A stretch of DNA of 35,654 bases from a virus, in IMG/VR virus record IMGVR_UViG_3300042330_001005, positions 1 through 35,654 of that record; one strand, written 5' to 3'. The position numbers and the translations under genes are program-made. The notes under the pieces were generated by a model. That model saw only the letters and a list, made by a program, of their open reading frames with translations, ran no database searches and was not told the origin of the DNA. Below, in pieces: positions 23,510-31,671 of this stretch. Every line of letters starts with the position of its first letter. The first letter of the stretch is position 1.

Positions 23510-24204
23510 TGAATAAATTATTAAAAGAATACTTAGAATTTATTGAAGAAACGCCGATTGAAGATATATCTCATGTTGGTAATCCAACAACTGCAACTAA
23601 TTTTACAAGAAAAGAAATAGAAAATTTACAAAATATTTCTTATCAAGAAAAAATAAGAAATGCATTTAAAAATACGCCTTTTATTTTCGATATAGTTTTT
23701 GTTTTTAATAAAGATTTTGATGCATCAAAAGAAAATTCACATACAAATGCAGATAATTATCGTCAAAAACAAAATCAATCAACTGGTAATTTTAAAATTA
23801 ATAATAAATTAATTAAACCAACAGAAAATATTACATTTGTTCTTAGAGGTAATTTATCACCTTCACAAAAATTACCTGTAACTCCTTGGATTTTAGCTCA
23901 TAAAATCGGCCATGCAATTGAAAATAAAAATAAAAATTTGAAACAAATGTTTTTCAATTTAAAATGGGAAATTAGAGATTCTAAAGAATTTAATATTTTT
24001 AATTTCAAAACTTGGGATAACCAATTAGAAAATATTTTAGCCAATGGAGAATATATTTCTGAATTAATTGCATATTACTTGATTAAAGGTAATTTAACTC
24101 CAAATACAAATAATAAGGACATACTAATTATTTGTAATGAAATCACCAAAGAATTAGAAAATATTTTTACTAATTTAAAAGGGAAAATTATAAATGAAGT
24201 TTAA
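23509..24204 (+). CDS. degenerate zincin-like protein (HKxxH), member 1
   Basis: 231 residues. Opens MNKLLKEYLEFIEETPIEDISH with an NPTTATNFTRKE segment. Residues 131-135 read HKIGH in WILAHKIGHAI, which is the layout of an HExxH metallopeptidase but with Lys in place of the catalytic Glu. Glu186 in YISELIAYY would be the third ligand position. So it may bind metal without proteolysis or may be a non-catalytic derivative. It is the first of two tandem paralogues. The sequence between the two carries a tiny basic ORF. Confidence 0.6.
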   Translation: MNKLLKEYLEFIEETPIEDISHVGNPTTATNFTRKEIENLQNISYQEKIRNAFKNTPFIFDIVFVFNKDFDASKENSHTNADNYRQKQNQSTGNFKINNKLIKPTENITFVLRGNLSPSQKLPVTPWILAHKIGHAIENKNKNLKQMFFNLKWEIRDSKEFNIFNFKTWDNQLENILANGEYISELIAYYLIKGNLTPNTNNKDILIICNEITKELENIFTNLKGKIINEV

Positions 24205-24289
24205 AGATTTATACTTGAAATTAAAAAGATTTATTAAAAGAAAATTAAGAAATCGTCAATTAAGAAAACGTGATCCGTTTATATATTAA
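24194..24289 (+). CDS. very basic microprotein, 31 aa
   Basis: ATG at 24194 opens a 32-codon frame ending at 24289. The product begins MKFKDLYLKLKRFIKRKLRN and ends RKRDPFIY. About half of the residues between 9 and 26 are Lys or Arg, with Leu and Ile placed as in an amphipathic helix. It overlaps the previous stop; GGGAAAA is a weak ribosome binding site. It may bind nucleic acid or membrane, or be untranslated. Confidence 0.4.
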   Translation: MKFKDLYLKLKRFIKRKLRNRQLRKRDPFIY

Positions 24290-24299
24290 AGGTTACATT

Positions 24300-25049
24300 A
24301 TGAATAAATTATTAAAAGAATACTTAGATTTTATAAAAGAAACGCCAATTGAAGATATTTCTCATATTGGTAATCCAAATACAGCAACTAATTTTACTAA
24401 ACCAGAAATTAAAATGTTGCAAACAGAAAAATATCAAAAACGATTAAAAGATGCATTTAAAAACACACCTTTTGTTTTTGACATAGTTTTTGATTATCAT
24501 AAAGATTTTGATGCTAGTTTTGATGATGATAATTATAGTACAGGAAGTTTTATACCTGACAATAAAATTATTGATGCTTATCATCAAGATCGTTATAGCG
24601 ACTCAATAAAAGGCAAACCGGGAGTTATAACGTTTGTAAGTCAAGGAAATTTATCACCTGAAAATAGAATACCAATGACTCCTTGGATATTAGCTCATAA
24701 AATTGCTCATGCGATTGATCAAAATGAAATTTATTTTAATTTTATTGATAAAAATAGTCTTAATTACAAAATTTTTAATTTTATTGATGATAATAGTATA
24801 GATGAAGAAATTTATAAAAATTTATTTTCTTTTAAATCATGGAAAACAATAGGATTTGTAAAATTAATTACAAGTGGTGAATTATATACTGAATTAGTAA
24901 CACTTTATTTGATTACTGGTAAAATTCAACCAAATAAAACTGGAAATGAATCATTTGATAATATGATTGAACAATATTGTTTAAAATTTACAACATTATT
25001 AGAAAATTTGTTTAAATCATTAGAAGGTAAAATATTAACTGAAGTTTAA
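24300..25049 (+). CDS. degenerate zincin-like protein (HKxxH), member 2
   Basis: 249 residues. The start at 24300 matches the N-terminus of the upstream paralogue (MNKLLKEYLDFIKETPIEDISH) and has AAAGG upstream; the ATG at 24270 does not. Residues 133-137 read HKIAH in WILAHKIAHAI, again Lys where metallopeptidases have Glu. GELYTELVTLY supplies the likely third-ligand region. The middle (about 65-110) differs most from member 1. Function unknown; non-catalytic binding or a different mechanism is possible. Confidence 0.6.
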   Translation: MNKLLKEYLDFIKETPIEDISHIGNPNTATNFTKPEIKMLQTEKYQKRLKDAFKNTPFVFDIVFDYHKDFDASFDDDNYSTGSFIPDNKIIDAYHQDRYSDSIKGKPGVITFVSQGNLSPENRIPMTPWILAHKIAHAIDQNEIYFNFIDKNSLNYKIFNFIDDNSIDEEIYKNLFSFKSWKTIGFVKLITSGELYTELVTLYLITGKIQPNKTGNESFDNMIEQYCLKFTTLLENLFKSLEGKILTEV

Positions 25050-25059
25050 AGGATTTTAA

Positions 25060-26520
25060 ATGAGTGAAATAATTTGGGGGATTACAAATAGTAATCATGA
25101 CGCTAGTTTAGCAGTTTCTTATAATGGAGAAATTGTTTTTGCTGCACAAGCAGAACGATATTCAAGAATTAAAAATGATCATTATCTTAATGAAGATATT
25201 ATTAAAGAAGCATTGGTTTATGGACAACCAAAAAATATAATACTTCATGAAACACCTTGGAAAAAACGATTGAGAATTTTGCGATCTGGTAATTGGAAAC
25301 ATTTATTAGAATATAATCCTTGGAAAAACTTAAACTTAGAAACAAAATATCAAACAGAAAATCATCATCATTCACACGCAGCAGCAGGTTTTTATTCGTC
25401 TAATTTTAAAGATGCCTTAATTGTAGTATTTGATGCTATTGGTGAAAACCAATCACAATCGCTTTATAAAGGCTCAGAACAGGGTCTTGAGCTTTTAGAG
25501 ATGATACCCTACCCAAACTCATTAGGATTGTTCTACAGCGCTTGTACGCAAGCTGTAGGGCTTAAACCAAATGAAGATGAATATATCTTTATGGGAATGG
25601 CTGCTTATGGTAATAAAAATTTATTAGAAAAAAGAATTCACCGAGATTTTATTGAACATTGGAGTCCCCAAAATCCAAAACTAAAATTAAAATTTAATCC
25701 CCATCGTGGAATAAAAATAAATCTAAGAAAAGAAGACTATTTTAATTTTGCTGCAACTGTTCAATCAATTTTAGAAAGCTTTATCGTTGATTATATAAAA
25801 GCAAAAATTAAAAAATATAATTGTAGAAATATTGTTTTTGCTGGTGGTGTTGCTTTAAATTGTGTGCTAAATTCAAAATTAGCTAATTTACCAGATGTAA
25901 ATAATTTTCATGTTTTTGGTAATCCAGGTGATTCAGGAAATGCAATAGGAGCAATTGCTGCTTTTAACAAACAAAAATTTAAATTAGATAATCTTTTTTT
26001 AGGACATAAAATCGATAAAGATTATCCAATGCAAGAATTATTAGATGAGTTACATAATAATAAAATTGTTGGTATTGCAAATGGAAAAGCAGAATTTGGA
26101 CCAAGGGCATTGGGTAATAGAAGTATCCTTGCTGATCCAAGAGGAAAAGAAATGCAAAATCAATTGAATCAATTGAAAAATCGTCAAAATTTTCGCCCAT
26201 TTGCTCCTGTTATTTTAGAAGATTATTTTAATCATTGCTTTGATACAAATTTAAAGGAAAGCCCTTTTATGCAATATGTGGTTAAATGCAAGCAACCCAA
26301 TGATTATCCTGCAATTTGTCATATTGATAATACTTCAAGAGTGCAAACCGTAAACCCAGAAAATAATCCAAATCTTTATGAATTACTTAAAAATTGGTTT
26401 AAACAAACAGGTTGCCCAATGTTGGTAAATACATCGCTAAATGTTAAAGGTGAACCTATTGTTAACAACGAAAAAGACGCAAAACGATTTGAAGAAATAA
26501 ATAAAATAAAAGTGCTTTAA
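25060..26520 (+). CDS. carbamoyltransferase, NodU/CmcH family
   Basis: 486 residues. The N-terminal domain has NSNHDASLAVS, with His13 and Asp14, and the metal-ligand cluster HHHSHAAAG at about 102-110. FAGGVALNC lies in the middle. The C-terminal domain has EFGPRALGNRS and LVNTSLNVKGEP. These are hallmarks of the NodU/TobZ/CmcH carbamoyltransferase family, which makes carbamoyl adenylate from carbamoyl phosphate and ATP and passes the carbamoyl group to a hydroxyl. It is somewhat shorter than typical (about 550-600). Acceptor unknown: sugar, glycan or modified base are candidates. AAAGGA precedes the ATG. Confidence 0.85.
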   Translation: MSEIIWGITNSNHDASLAVSYNGEIVFAAQAERYSRIKNDHYLNEDIIKEALVYGQPKNIILHETPWKKRLRILRSGNWKHLLEYNPWKNLNLETKYQTENHHHSHAAAGFYSSNFKDALIVVFDAIGENQSQSLYKGSEQGLELLEMIPYPNSLGLFYSACTQAVGLKPNEDEYIFMGMAAYGNKNLLEKRIHRDFIEHWSPQNPKLKLKFNPHRGIKINLRKEDYFNFAATVQSILESFIVDYIKAKIKKYNCRNIVFAGGVALNCVLNSKLANLPDVNNFHVFGNPGDSGNAIGAIAAFNKQKFKLDNLFLGHKIDKDYPMQELLDELHNNKIVGIANGKAEFGPRALGNRSILADPRGKEMQNQLNQLKNRQNFRPFAPVILEDYFNHCFDTNLKESPFMQYVVKCKQPNDYPAICHIDNTSRVQTVNPENNPNLYELLKNWFKQTGCPMLVNTSLNVKGEPIVNNEKDAKRFEEINKIKVL

Positions 26521-26598
26521 ATAATATCGTAAATTATCTTTAAACCTCTAAAACATGCCTCTAAACGCATTTAAACACCTATCTAATTGGATTACTAA
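26521..26598 (+). repeat. TTAAAAC-rich spacer repeat, copy 2 (partial)
   Basis: The stretch CTAAAACATGCCTCTAAA and TTTAAACACCTAT is nearly the same as in 33938-34054, but the left half with the GCGA palindrome is missing. It follows the carbamoyltransferase directly and leads into the type B family gene. Confidence 0.6.
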
Positions 26599-26907
26599 AT
26601 GACTTATATTTATTACATGAATAATAAAAAATATATAACGGAAAATTATGATAGTATTCCTTTTTTAAAAATATCTAGGCCAGATGAAAAAATGCCTGCT
26701 TATTTTGATACAAGAAAAAATATAAAACTTTGGTGCGAAAAAGGGCTTCAAATGAATTATCTAAAAGGACCAGCTTTAGTTTCAAACGATTATAATTTTT
26801 TCTGGTTGAATAATAAAAATTACTTTAATAATGTAACCGAATGGCTTAAAAATCATCCAAATCAGGATAATGTTTTCCAAGTTGAAATGCTTTTAAAATA
26901 CGCATAA
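26599..26907 (+). CDS. HRLTGPA-family paralogue, type B tail, diverged
   Basis: 102 residues. MTYIYYMNNKKYITENYD opens it, then ISRPDEKMPAY, WCEKGLQMNYLKGPALV, FFWLNNKNYF and the type B tail HPNQDNVFQVEMLLKYA. The core HRLTGPA is changed to NYLKGPA, so it is the most diverged intact copy. It follows the spacer repeat, as do the two broken type B copies at 17972 and 34055. Unknown function. Confidence 0.7.
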   Translation: MTYIYYMNNKKYITENYDSIPFLKISRPDEKMPAYFDTRKNIKLWCEKGLQMNYLKGPALVSNDYNFFWLNNKNYFNNVTEWLKNHPNQDNVFQVEMLLKYA

Positions 26908-26911
26908 TATA

Positions 26912-27904
26912 ATGATTAATATTTTTGATATACATAATAAAATTATTAATAAAGACACTCACGATCTTATTGTAAAATTAAAACATATAAGTTATTTATT
27001 GCCAGAAATAAATGTTTTAGAAAAAGAAAATAAAGCTGATTTTATTTGGTTGGATATTGACACTCTAATTTATACAAAATTATATTCAAATAAAAAATAT
27101 ATTATCAATAATACTGATACCGCATCCAAACAAGATTATACTATGTTACCAAATAATTGTTATGTTCTTGATGTAAATCCTGAAAATATTTTCACTAATA
27201 TACATTATTTTAATTCTTGGGGAGAAAAAACAATTAAAGATAATTTAATTGTTGATAATTCTAAAGCTAATATACGTTTTTTAGCTAGTAACAGAAAACC
27301 GCGCCCTCATCGTAATTCTTTTGCTAAATTATGTTATTTATTTCAAAATAATTTATACCATAGTTTTTATGAAGACCCAAATAGAACAAACAATGACGAA
27401 AGATATTTTGAAAACTCAAAATATTCTAATATTTTTAAAAATTATATAAAATTACCAGTAAAAACAAATGATACATATTATAATATGACACCAATTGATT
27501 TAATAGAAAAAATGAAATTAACACAATTAACTTTAATATTTGAAACAAATTATAATGTTTATTATTCAACAGTAACAGAAAAAACTTTTAGAGAAATAGT
27601 ATCAAAAAGACCTTTTATTTTGTTTGGCCCTTATAATGCTTTACAAAATCTAAAGAATATCGGATTTAAAACATTCGAAACAATTTGGGATGAAAGTTAT
27701 GATAATCTAAAAAATCCTACCGAAAGATTTGATAAAACTATTGATCTATTATTAGAATTAAATTCTATGAATGGTAATGATTTTAATAACTTGATATTAA
27801 AAACTAAAACTATCTGTGAGTATAATTATCATCATGCACAAAAATTACATAAAATTAATTTACAAAATTTAAAAGATAAATTATTATTATGGAAAAATAC
27901 ATAA
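26912..27904 (+). CDS. putative GT-B-like glycosyltransferase
   Basis: 330 residues. The C-terminal part has TEKTFREIVSKRPFILFGP, then LKNIGFKTFETIWDESYD, a pattern seen in phage and bacterial proteins resembling GT10-type (fucosyltransferase-like) or related GT-B glycosyltransferases. A central FLASNRKPRPHRN is typical of the same group. There is no Shine-Dalgarno sequence and the gene begins 4 bases after the previous stop. It sits between the type B family gene and the intergenic box, which elsewhere are adjacent, so it looks inserted into the cassette. Sugar unknown. Confidence 0.5.
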   Translation: MINIFDIHNKIINKDTHDLIVKLKHISYLLPEINVLEKENKADFIWLDIDTLIYTKLYSNKKYIINNTDTASKQDYTMLPNNCYVLDVNPENIFTNIHYFNSWGEKTIKDNLIVDNSKANIRFLASNRKPRPHRNSFAKLCYLFQNNLYHSFYEDPNRTNNDERYFENSKYSNIFKNYIKLPVKTNDTYYNMTPIDLIEKMKLTQLTLIFETNYNVYYSTVTEKTFREIVSKRPFILFGPYNALQNLKNIGFKTFETIWDESYDNLKNPTERFDKTIDLLLELNSMNGNDFNNLILKTKTICEYNYHHAQKLHKINLQNLKDKLLLWKNT

Positions 27905-27938
27905 AATAAACATAAAGTTGCCTTAATTTCATATTTTA

Positions 27939-28035
27939 AATAAATTTTCTATTCATGGAGAACCGCAGAAATCCTCAGATTATTAAGACAATTCCTATAA
28001 CTGCAACTTAACAAAAATTAAATTTAAAAAACTGC
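27939..28035 (+). repeat. conserved intergenic box, copy B
   Basis: Same order as 18297-18393: AATAAATTTTCTATTCA, GGAGAACCG, variable stretch, TTCCTATAACTGCAACTT and the A-rich end AAATTAAATTTAAAAAA. It fills most of the gap after the 330-residue gene; no gene is seen. Confidence 0.7.
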
Positions 28036-28064
28036 TTGACAAAGATCAGAAAATTTTCTATATT
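28036..28064 (+). promoter_or_regulatory. sigma70-like promoter with GAAAATTTTC spacer
   Basis: TTGACA (28036-28041), 17 bases, TATATT (28059-28064). Same spacer motif as other copies. It drives an orphan leader with no real gene. Confidence 0.7.
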
Positions 28065-28154
28065 GGGATCATCAAGACAACAACAAGGAGAATGACATGC
28101 CATATGATTAACAATTAAAGTTATGAAAATGTTCATGATTGGTTGAAAGATAAT
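28065..28154 (+). ncRNA. orphan leader with a family-gene remnant (possible short RNA)
   Basis: The leader has AAGGAG and an ATG (28098) whose frame stops after a few codons. Then comes a relic TATGAAAATGTTCATGATTGG, coding for the family C-terminal Y-E-N-V-H-D-W. No frame remains. Between a good promoter and a terminator it would make a transcript of roughly 110-120 bases. Either a decayed gene or a small RNA. Confidence 0.45.
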
Positions 28155-28186
28155 AAAAAAGGGGAGAAATATTTCTCCCCTTTTTT
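28155..28186 (+). terminator. bidirectional terminator
   Basis: AAAAAAGGGGAGAAAT and complement ATTTCTCCCCTTTTTT. Its T-run overlaps the stop of the minus gene at 28185. Confidence 0.85.
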
Positions 28187-28973
28187 AATTTAACATTTCA
28201 ATTTTTTCAATTGGTACAAAACTACTATCACTGATTAATTTATAATTTTTATGTGTACCATTTAACGTTATTACTAAATATTTTTTCTTAATCCAAATTT
28301 TATAAATATCACGATCTGAAAAATCCATAGCATAACCTTCTGCTTCTGATAATTTAGTTGTAACATAAATTCCATTTGGTACTTTATCATTCAAATATAA
28401 ATTTCTATCTTTTTTTGGACGAGCGGTATAAACAATAATAATTTTATCTTGTTCTTTTAAAAAATTTGGATTTTGTATTGCTTTTACTAAGTTAAAATAT
28501 TCAAAAGAATTATCATCAAAATCTTCTTCATCTTCTAAAATATCATCAATTTCGTATGCATTTGTTTCTTCATTGTAAAATAACATAAAATCCATTTTAC
28601 CTAATATTACTTTAAATGAATTTATTGAATTGTAATCGACTTGTTTATATGGATATTTTCTGTTGTCAATAAAATAAGAAGGAACAATTTCAACATTTTT
28701 TATGTTTAAAATTTTAGTTAAATTATTAATATAATTTTTTGCTTTATCTAAATTTATTAAGGTTTCTTTACGAATTTCTTTTAATAAAGAATTGTAATAT
28801 TTTTTATTTTCAACAAAATCTTTTTCGGTGTAAATTGTATTATCGCGCATTGGTAATCCAATCATTTGAAATCTTCGATCAAGAGTTTCTTGCATGTCTG
28901 ATTTAATATAATTAATGTATTGATTAACAATATTATTTTCTTTTAATCGTTGTTCTAGTTCAAATAAGCGCAT
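28185..28973 (-). CDS. hypothetical protein, possible ADP-ribosyltransferase-like C-terminus
   Basis: 262 residues. The helical N-terminal half begins MRLFELEQRLKENNIVNQYI. The C-terminal half has IIIVYTARP and then PNGIYVTTKLSEAEGYAMDF and IYKIWIKKKYLVITL. The spacing of a strand, T/R-x-P, a GIYVTT element and A-x-x-YA recalls the ADP-ribosyltransferase fold, as in the neighbouring divergent gene. A strict catalytic triad is not evident, so this is a weak guess. Start at 28973 carries TAAATATTTTATGC across the ATG and no Shine-Dalgarno. Confidence 0.5.
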   Translation of the reverse strand: MRLFELEQRLKENNIVNQYINYIKSDMQETLDRRFQMIGLPMRDNTIYTEKDFVENKKYYNSLLKEIRKETLINLDKAKNYINNLTKILNIKNVEIVPSYFIDNRKYPYKQVDYNSINSFKVILGKMDFMLFYNEETNAYEIDDILEDEEDFDDNSFEYFNLVKAIQNPNFLKEQDKIIIVYTARPKKDRNLYLNDKVPNGIYVTTKLSEAEGYAMDFSDRDIYKIWIKKKYLVITLNGTHKNYKLISDSSFVPIEKIEMLN

Positions 28974-28991
28974 AAAATATTTAAATAATTT

Positions 28992-29735
28992 ATGACTTTA
29001 CTTAACGAAACCTTACCAAATGATATTGTTAAATCAAAAATTTATTATCATGGAACCAGCAATTTAGATAATGCATTGAACATTATTAAAAATGGTATAA
29101 ACCCACCAGAAATTGTTACAAATAAAAATATGGCACCGATTAAAGGTAAAATTTACATAACTGAAAATTTAAAATATGCAATTATATATGCATTAAATGG
29201 CGATTTTATTGGCTCTAAACATCTTCAAGTTGATTATAATGAAAATAAAAAAATTTTTGATCGAATAATTTCAGATAATCCATCTAATAAAAATTATGGA
29301 CAATTTGGTTTTGTTTTTATAATAAAAGGATCAGAATTATTAGATGTTACACCAGACGAAGATTCAATAGGCTGTTTATTATCTTTTTACTTAAATGATC
29401 GTGGTTATAATAGTGACTTAATAAATTATGATTTAGTTAAAAATGACTATAATTTAAAATCTGAAATATTAAATTTAGCCAATAAACATATTTCACCAAA
29501 TACTTTAAAAAAAGTTAAAGATGGCGATTATAATTATTGGGCCAAAACAGGAAAAATACTTGTAAAAAGATTATCTGATAATGCAAAATTAAAAATAATT
29601 AATGCAGAAGCACATATTGCACATGAAGGAACAGTACAACCTTTTAAAATGTTAAAAATAGATAAAACAAAAGTTGGATTTATTAATAAAGATTTATCTA
29701 ATTTAAAAGATTATTCTACTGTTATTAATCTTTAA
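28992..29735 (+). CDS. putative ADP-ribosyltransferase-fold protein
   Basis: 247 residues. YYHGTSNLDNALNIIKNGI at about 18-36 is the hallmark H-G-T strand and helix of the ADP-ribosyltransferase/RNA 2'-phosphotransferase fold. KGKIYITENLKYAIIYAL at about 51-68 is the typical Y-x-T ... A-x-x-YA element. GQFGFVFIIKGSELLDVTPDED continues it. Such enzymes modify proteins, DNA or RNA with NAD+. The target is unknown; phages use such enzymes to take over the host or against defences. The start is a TAAATA-N4-ATG without Shine-Dalgarno, divergent from the previous gene. Confidence 0.55.
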   Translation: MTLLNETLPNDIVKSKIYYHGTSNLDNALNIIKNGINPPEIVTNKNMAPIKGKIYITENLKYAIIYALNGDFIGSKHLQVDYNENKKIFDRIISDNPSNKNYGQFGFVFIIKGSELLDVTPDEDSIGCLLSFYLNDRGYNSDLINYDLVKNDYNLKSEILNLANKHISPNTLKKVKDGDYNYWAKTGKILVKRLSDNAKLKIINAEAHIAHEGTVQPFKMLKIDKTKVGFINKDLSNLKDYSTVINL

Positions 29736-29742
29736 ATATTTT

Positions 29743-30183
29743 ATGCTAAAAATTATTACACACGAACAAATACAACCACTTTGGCAAGAATTATGGCCTA
29801 ATACTGAAAACCATTTACGTAAAGTAAGTTCTTTAACTTCATTATTCGATTATGATTTAGAACAAAAAAAAGCCGAACCTGTTTTTTGGGGATATTATCA
29901 TGAAAAACAGTTAGTTGCAGGCAATAGCGGATTTACTGCAACTAATAATGGTTTTTGTTTTCGTGGCCTTTATGTAAAAGAAAATTTTAGAAATAAAGGT
30001 ATAGCCAAAAAAATATTAAATGAAATGTTGATTTATGCAAAACAAAATCATAAATTTGCTTGGACTTTACCTAGAATTACATCATTGCCAATTTATGAAA
30101 AAGTTGGATTTGTACGAGTTTCAGAATTTACAAATAAAAATATGGATTTTGGTCCTAATTGTTTAGCTGTTAAGGTATTTTAA
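29743..30183 (+). CDS. GNAT-family N-acetyltransferase
   Basis: 146 residues. RNKGIAKKILNEML at about 83-96 is the acetyl-CoA binding R/Q-x-x-G-x-G/A motif, preceded by FRGLYVKENF, and PIYEKVGFV closes the fold. These are the hallmarks of GNAT acetyltransferases. It is the length of a compact GNAT domain. Substrate unknown; next to SGNH-like proteins and glycosyltransferases it may acetylate an amino sugar or a protein. Its ATG lies in TAAATATTTTATGCTA, the same 16 bases as at the 2H phosphoesterase start. The stop overlaps the next start by one base. Confidence 0.75.
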   Translation: MLKIITHEQIQPLWQELWPNTENHLRKVSSLTSLFDYDLEQKKAEPVFWGYYHEKQLVAGNSGFTATNNGFCFRGLYVKENFRNKGIAKKILNEMLIYAKQNHKFAWTLPRITSLPIYEKVGFVRVSEFTNKNMDFGPNCLAVKVF

Positions 30184-30911
30184 TGATTTTAGTAACAAAT
30201 GGTTGTAGTTTTACAGCCGGTCAAAGTTTATTTTGGGCTGAAAATAATTATAAACAATATGCTTTTGGACATACAATTAAAAAACAATTAAATTGTAATT
30301 TTGTTAATTTAGCAAAAAGTTCTGGAAGTAATGATCGAATTTTAAGAACTACTATGGATTGGTTACTTGAAAATAAAAACAAAGATTGTTTTGTTTTTAT
30401 AGTTATCCCAACTTTTGATCGATTTGAATTAACATGGCATCAAGACGAAGAAATTGATTATTTAATAGAAAATACAAATGATTTACCTATTGAATATTAT
30501 CAAAAGAATTTATACATTTACCGTATGATGAATAATTTTAAAAAAAGAATTAATAAATTTTACAATAAAGAAAAAGTTAAAAAAATTTATAATTATGTAG
30601 AAAATTATTATGAATATTCTCATGATTGGGTGTTTCAAATGAATCGTCAAATGAAACAATTTCTTTTATTAGAAAGTTACTTTAAACAAAATAATATAAA
30701 ATATGGTTTTGCTTGGGCTGTGGATTTTGAACCAACAAATTATCCTATTTTTAAAGAATTTGATCAAAGTAATTGGTTTGAACCGTTTTCTTGTATGATG
30801 AATAATTTAAAACAAAAAGGATTTGAAGAAGATAATACAGGACATTTTTATCCTGAAGCTTATGAAAATTATGGAAATCAAATTGCAAAATGGATAAAAG
30901 AAAAATATTAA
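30183..30911 (+). CDS. SGNH/GDSL-like hydrolase, paralogue 1
   Basis: 242 residues. The N-terminus VTNGCSFTAGQS gives block I with Ser9. SSGSNDRILRTT resembles the Asn-bearing block. Near the C-terminus GHFYPEAYENYG could hold the catalytic His. This matches the SGNH hydrolase-like proteins seen in phage glycan regions, though the Asp is not certain. The start directly follows the acetyltransferase stop. The next gene overlaps by 22 bases and is a paralogue. Possibly a deacetylase or acyl transferase on a glycan. Confidence 0.6.
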   Translation: MILVTNGCSFTAGQSLFWAENNYKQYAFGHTIKKQLNCNFVNLAKSSGSNDRILRTTMDWLLENKNKDCFVFIVIPTFDRFELTWHQDEEIDYLIENTNDLPIEYYQKNLYIYRMMNNFKKRINKFYNKEKVKKIYNYVENYYEYSHDWVFQMNRQMKQFLLLESYFKQNNIKYGFAWAVDFEPTNYPIFKEFDQSNWFEPFSCMMNNLKQKGFEEDNTGHFYPEAYENYGNQIAKWIKEKY

Positions 30912-31600
30912 TTTCAAATGGTTGTAGTTTTACCGCAGGTGATGAAATTTCATCCCCTAAAGGACCAATTCATACAATAGACAATAATAAATTTAATTAT
31001 GCTAATAAAATTGCTGAACATTTTAATTGGCATCATATCCAATTGGCTGAAGGTGGATCAAGTAATGATAGAATTTCAAGGACTACTTTAGAATATTTAG
31101 AAACACAAAAAGATTATTTTGAAAATAATATTGTAGTATTAATAGGTTGGACCAGTATTTTTCGTAGTGAACTTTATTATAATAATTTTTATAAGAAAAT
31201 AACTGCTAATAAACATCATAGATATAAAAATACAGAATTGGAGGATTGGTACAATAACTGGCAAACTTTTAATTGTGAAGAAATACAGGCAATGCAAAAT
31301 AAATTAGATAATATCATTTTAATGAAAAATTATTTAGAAAATAATAAAATACCTTTTGTTTTTCATAATACAATTGATGGGTTAAATCCAATAAAAACAA
31401 AATATTACAGCCAAGATAATTTATTAAATTTACGATTGCAAAATATAGAAAAATTAAAAAACTTCTTCTTGTCAAAACAATCTTTTCGTGATTTGATGAA
31501 AATCTACAATTGGAAAAACTCAGGGCAACATCCTGATAAAAACGCACATGAAAATTACGCAAAATTAATGATCGATTTTATTAATACCTTGGACTTTTGA
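30890..31600 (+). CDS. SGNH/GDSL-like hydrolase, paralogue 2
   Basis: 236 residues. LISNGCSFTAGDE (Ser13) and GGSSNDRISRTTLEYL repeat the pattern of the previous gene, and HPDKNAHENYAKL near the end holds the expected D and H of block V. The two genes are an old tandem duplication, with this copy retaining the better DxxH-like end. Same proposed role. It ends before a terminator. Confidence 0.6.
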   Translation: MDKRKILISNGCSFTAGDEISSPKGPIHTIDNNKFNYANKIAEHFNWHHIQLAEGGSSNDRISRTTLEYLETQKDYFENNIVVLIGWTSIFRSELYYNNFYKKITANKHHRYKNTELEDWYNNWQTFNCEEIQAMQNKLDNIILMKNYLENNKIPFVFHNTIDGLNPIKTKYYSQDNLLNLRLQNIEKLKNFFLSKQSFRDLMKIYNWKNSGQHPDKNAHENYAKLMIDFINTLDF

Positions 31601-31644
31601 TTTCTTCGGGATGGGTCAAAAGCATAGAATTTATCCGAGAGTTG
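31601..31644 (+). other. short noncoding stretch with weak hairpin potential
   Basis: Between the SGNH gene and the terminator, TTCGGGAT and ATCCGAG could pair imperfectly around a 20-base loop. I see no gene. It may be part of the 3' end of the transcript or a small RNA element. Confidence 0.25.
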
Positions 31645-31671
31645 AAGGCAGTTTTCTATGGCTGCCTTTTT
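31645..31671 (+). terminator. intrinsic terminator
   Basis: AAGGCAG and CTGCCTT pair around a 10-base loop and are followed by a T-run. It lies before the promoter at 31675. Confidence 0.8.
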
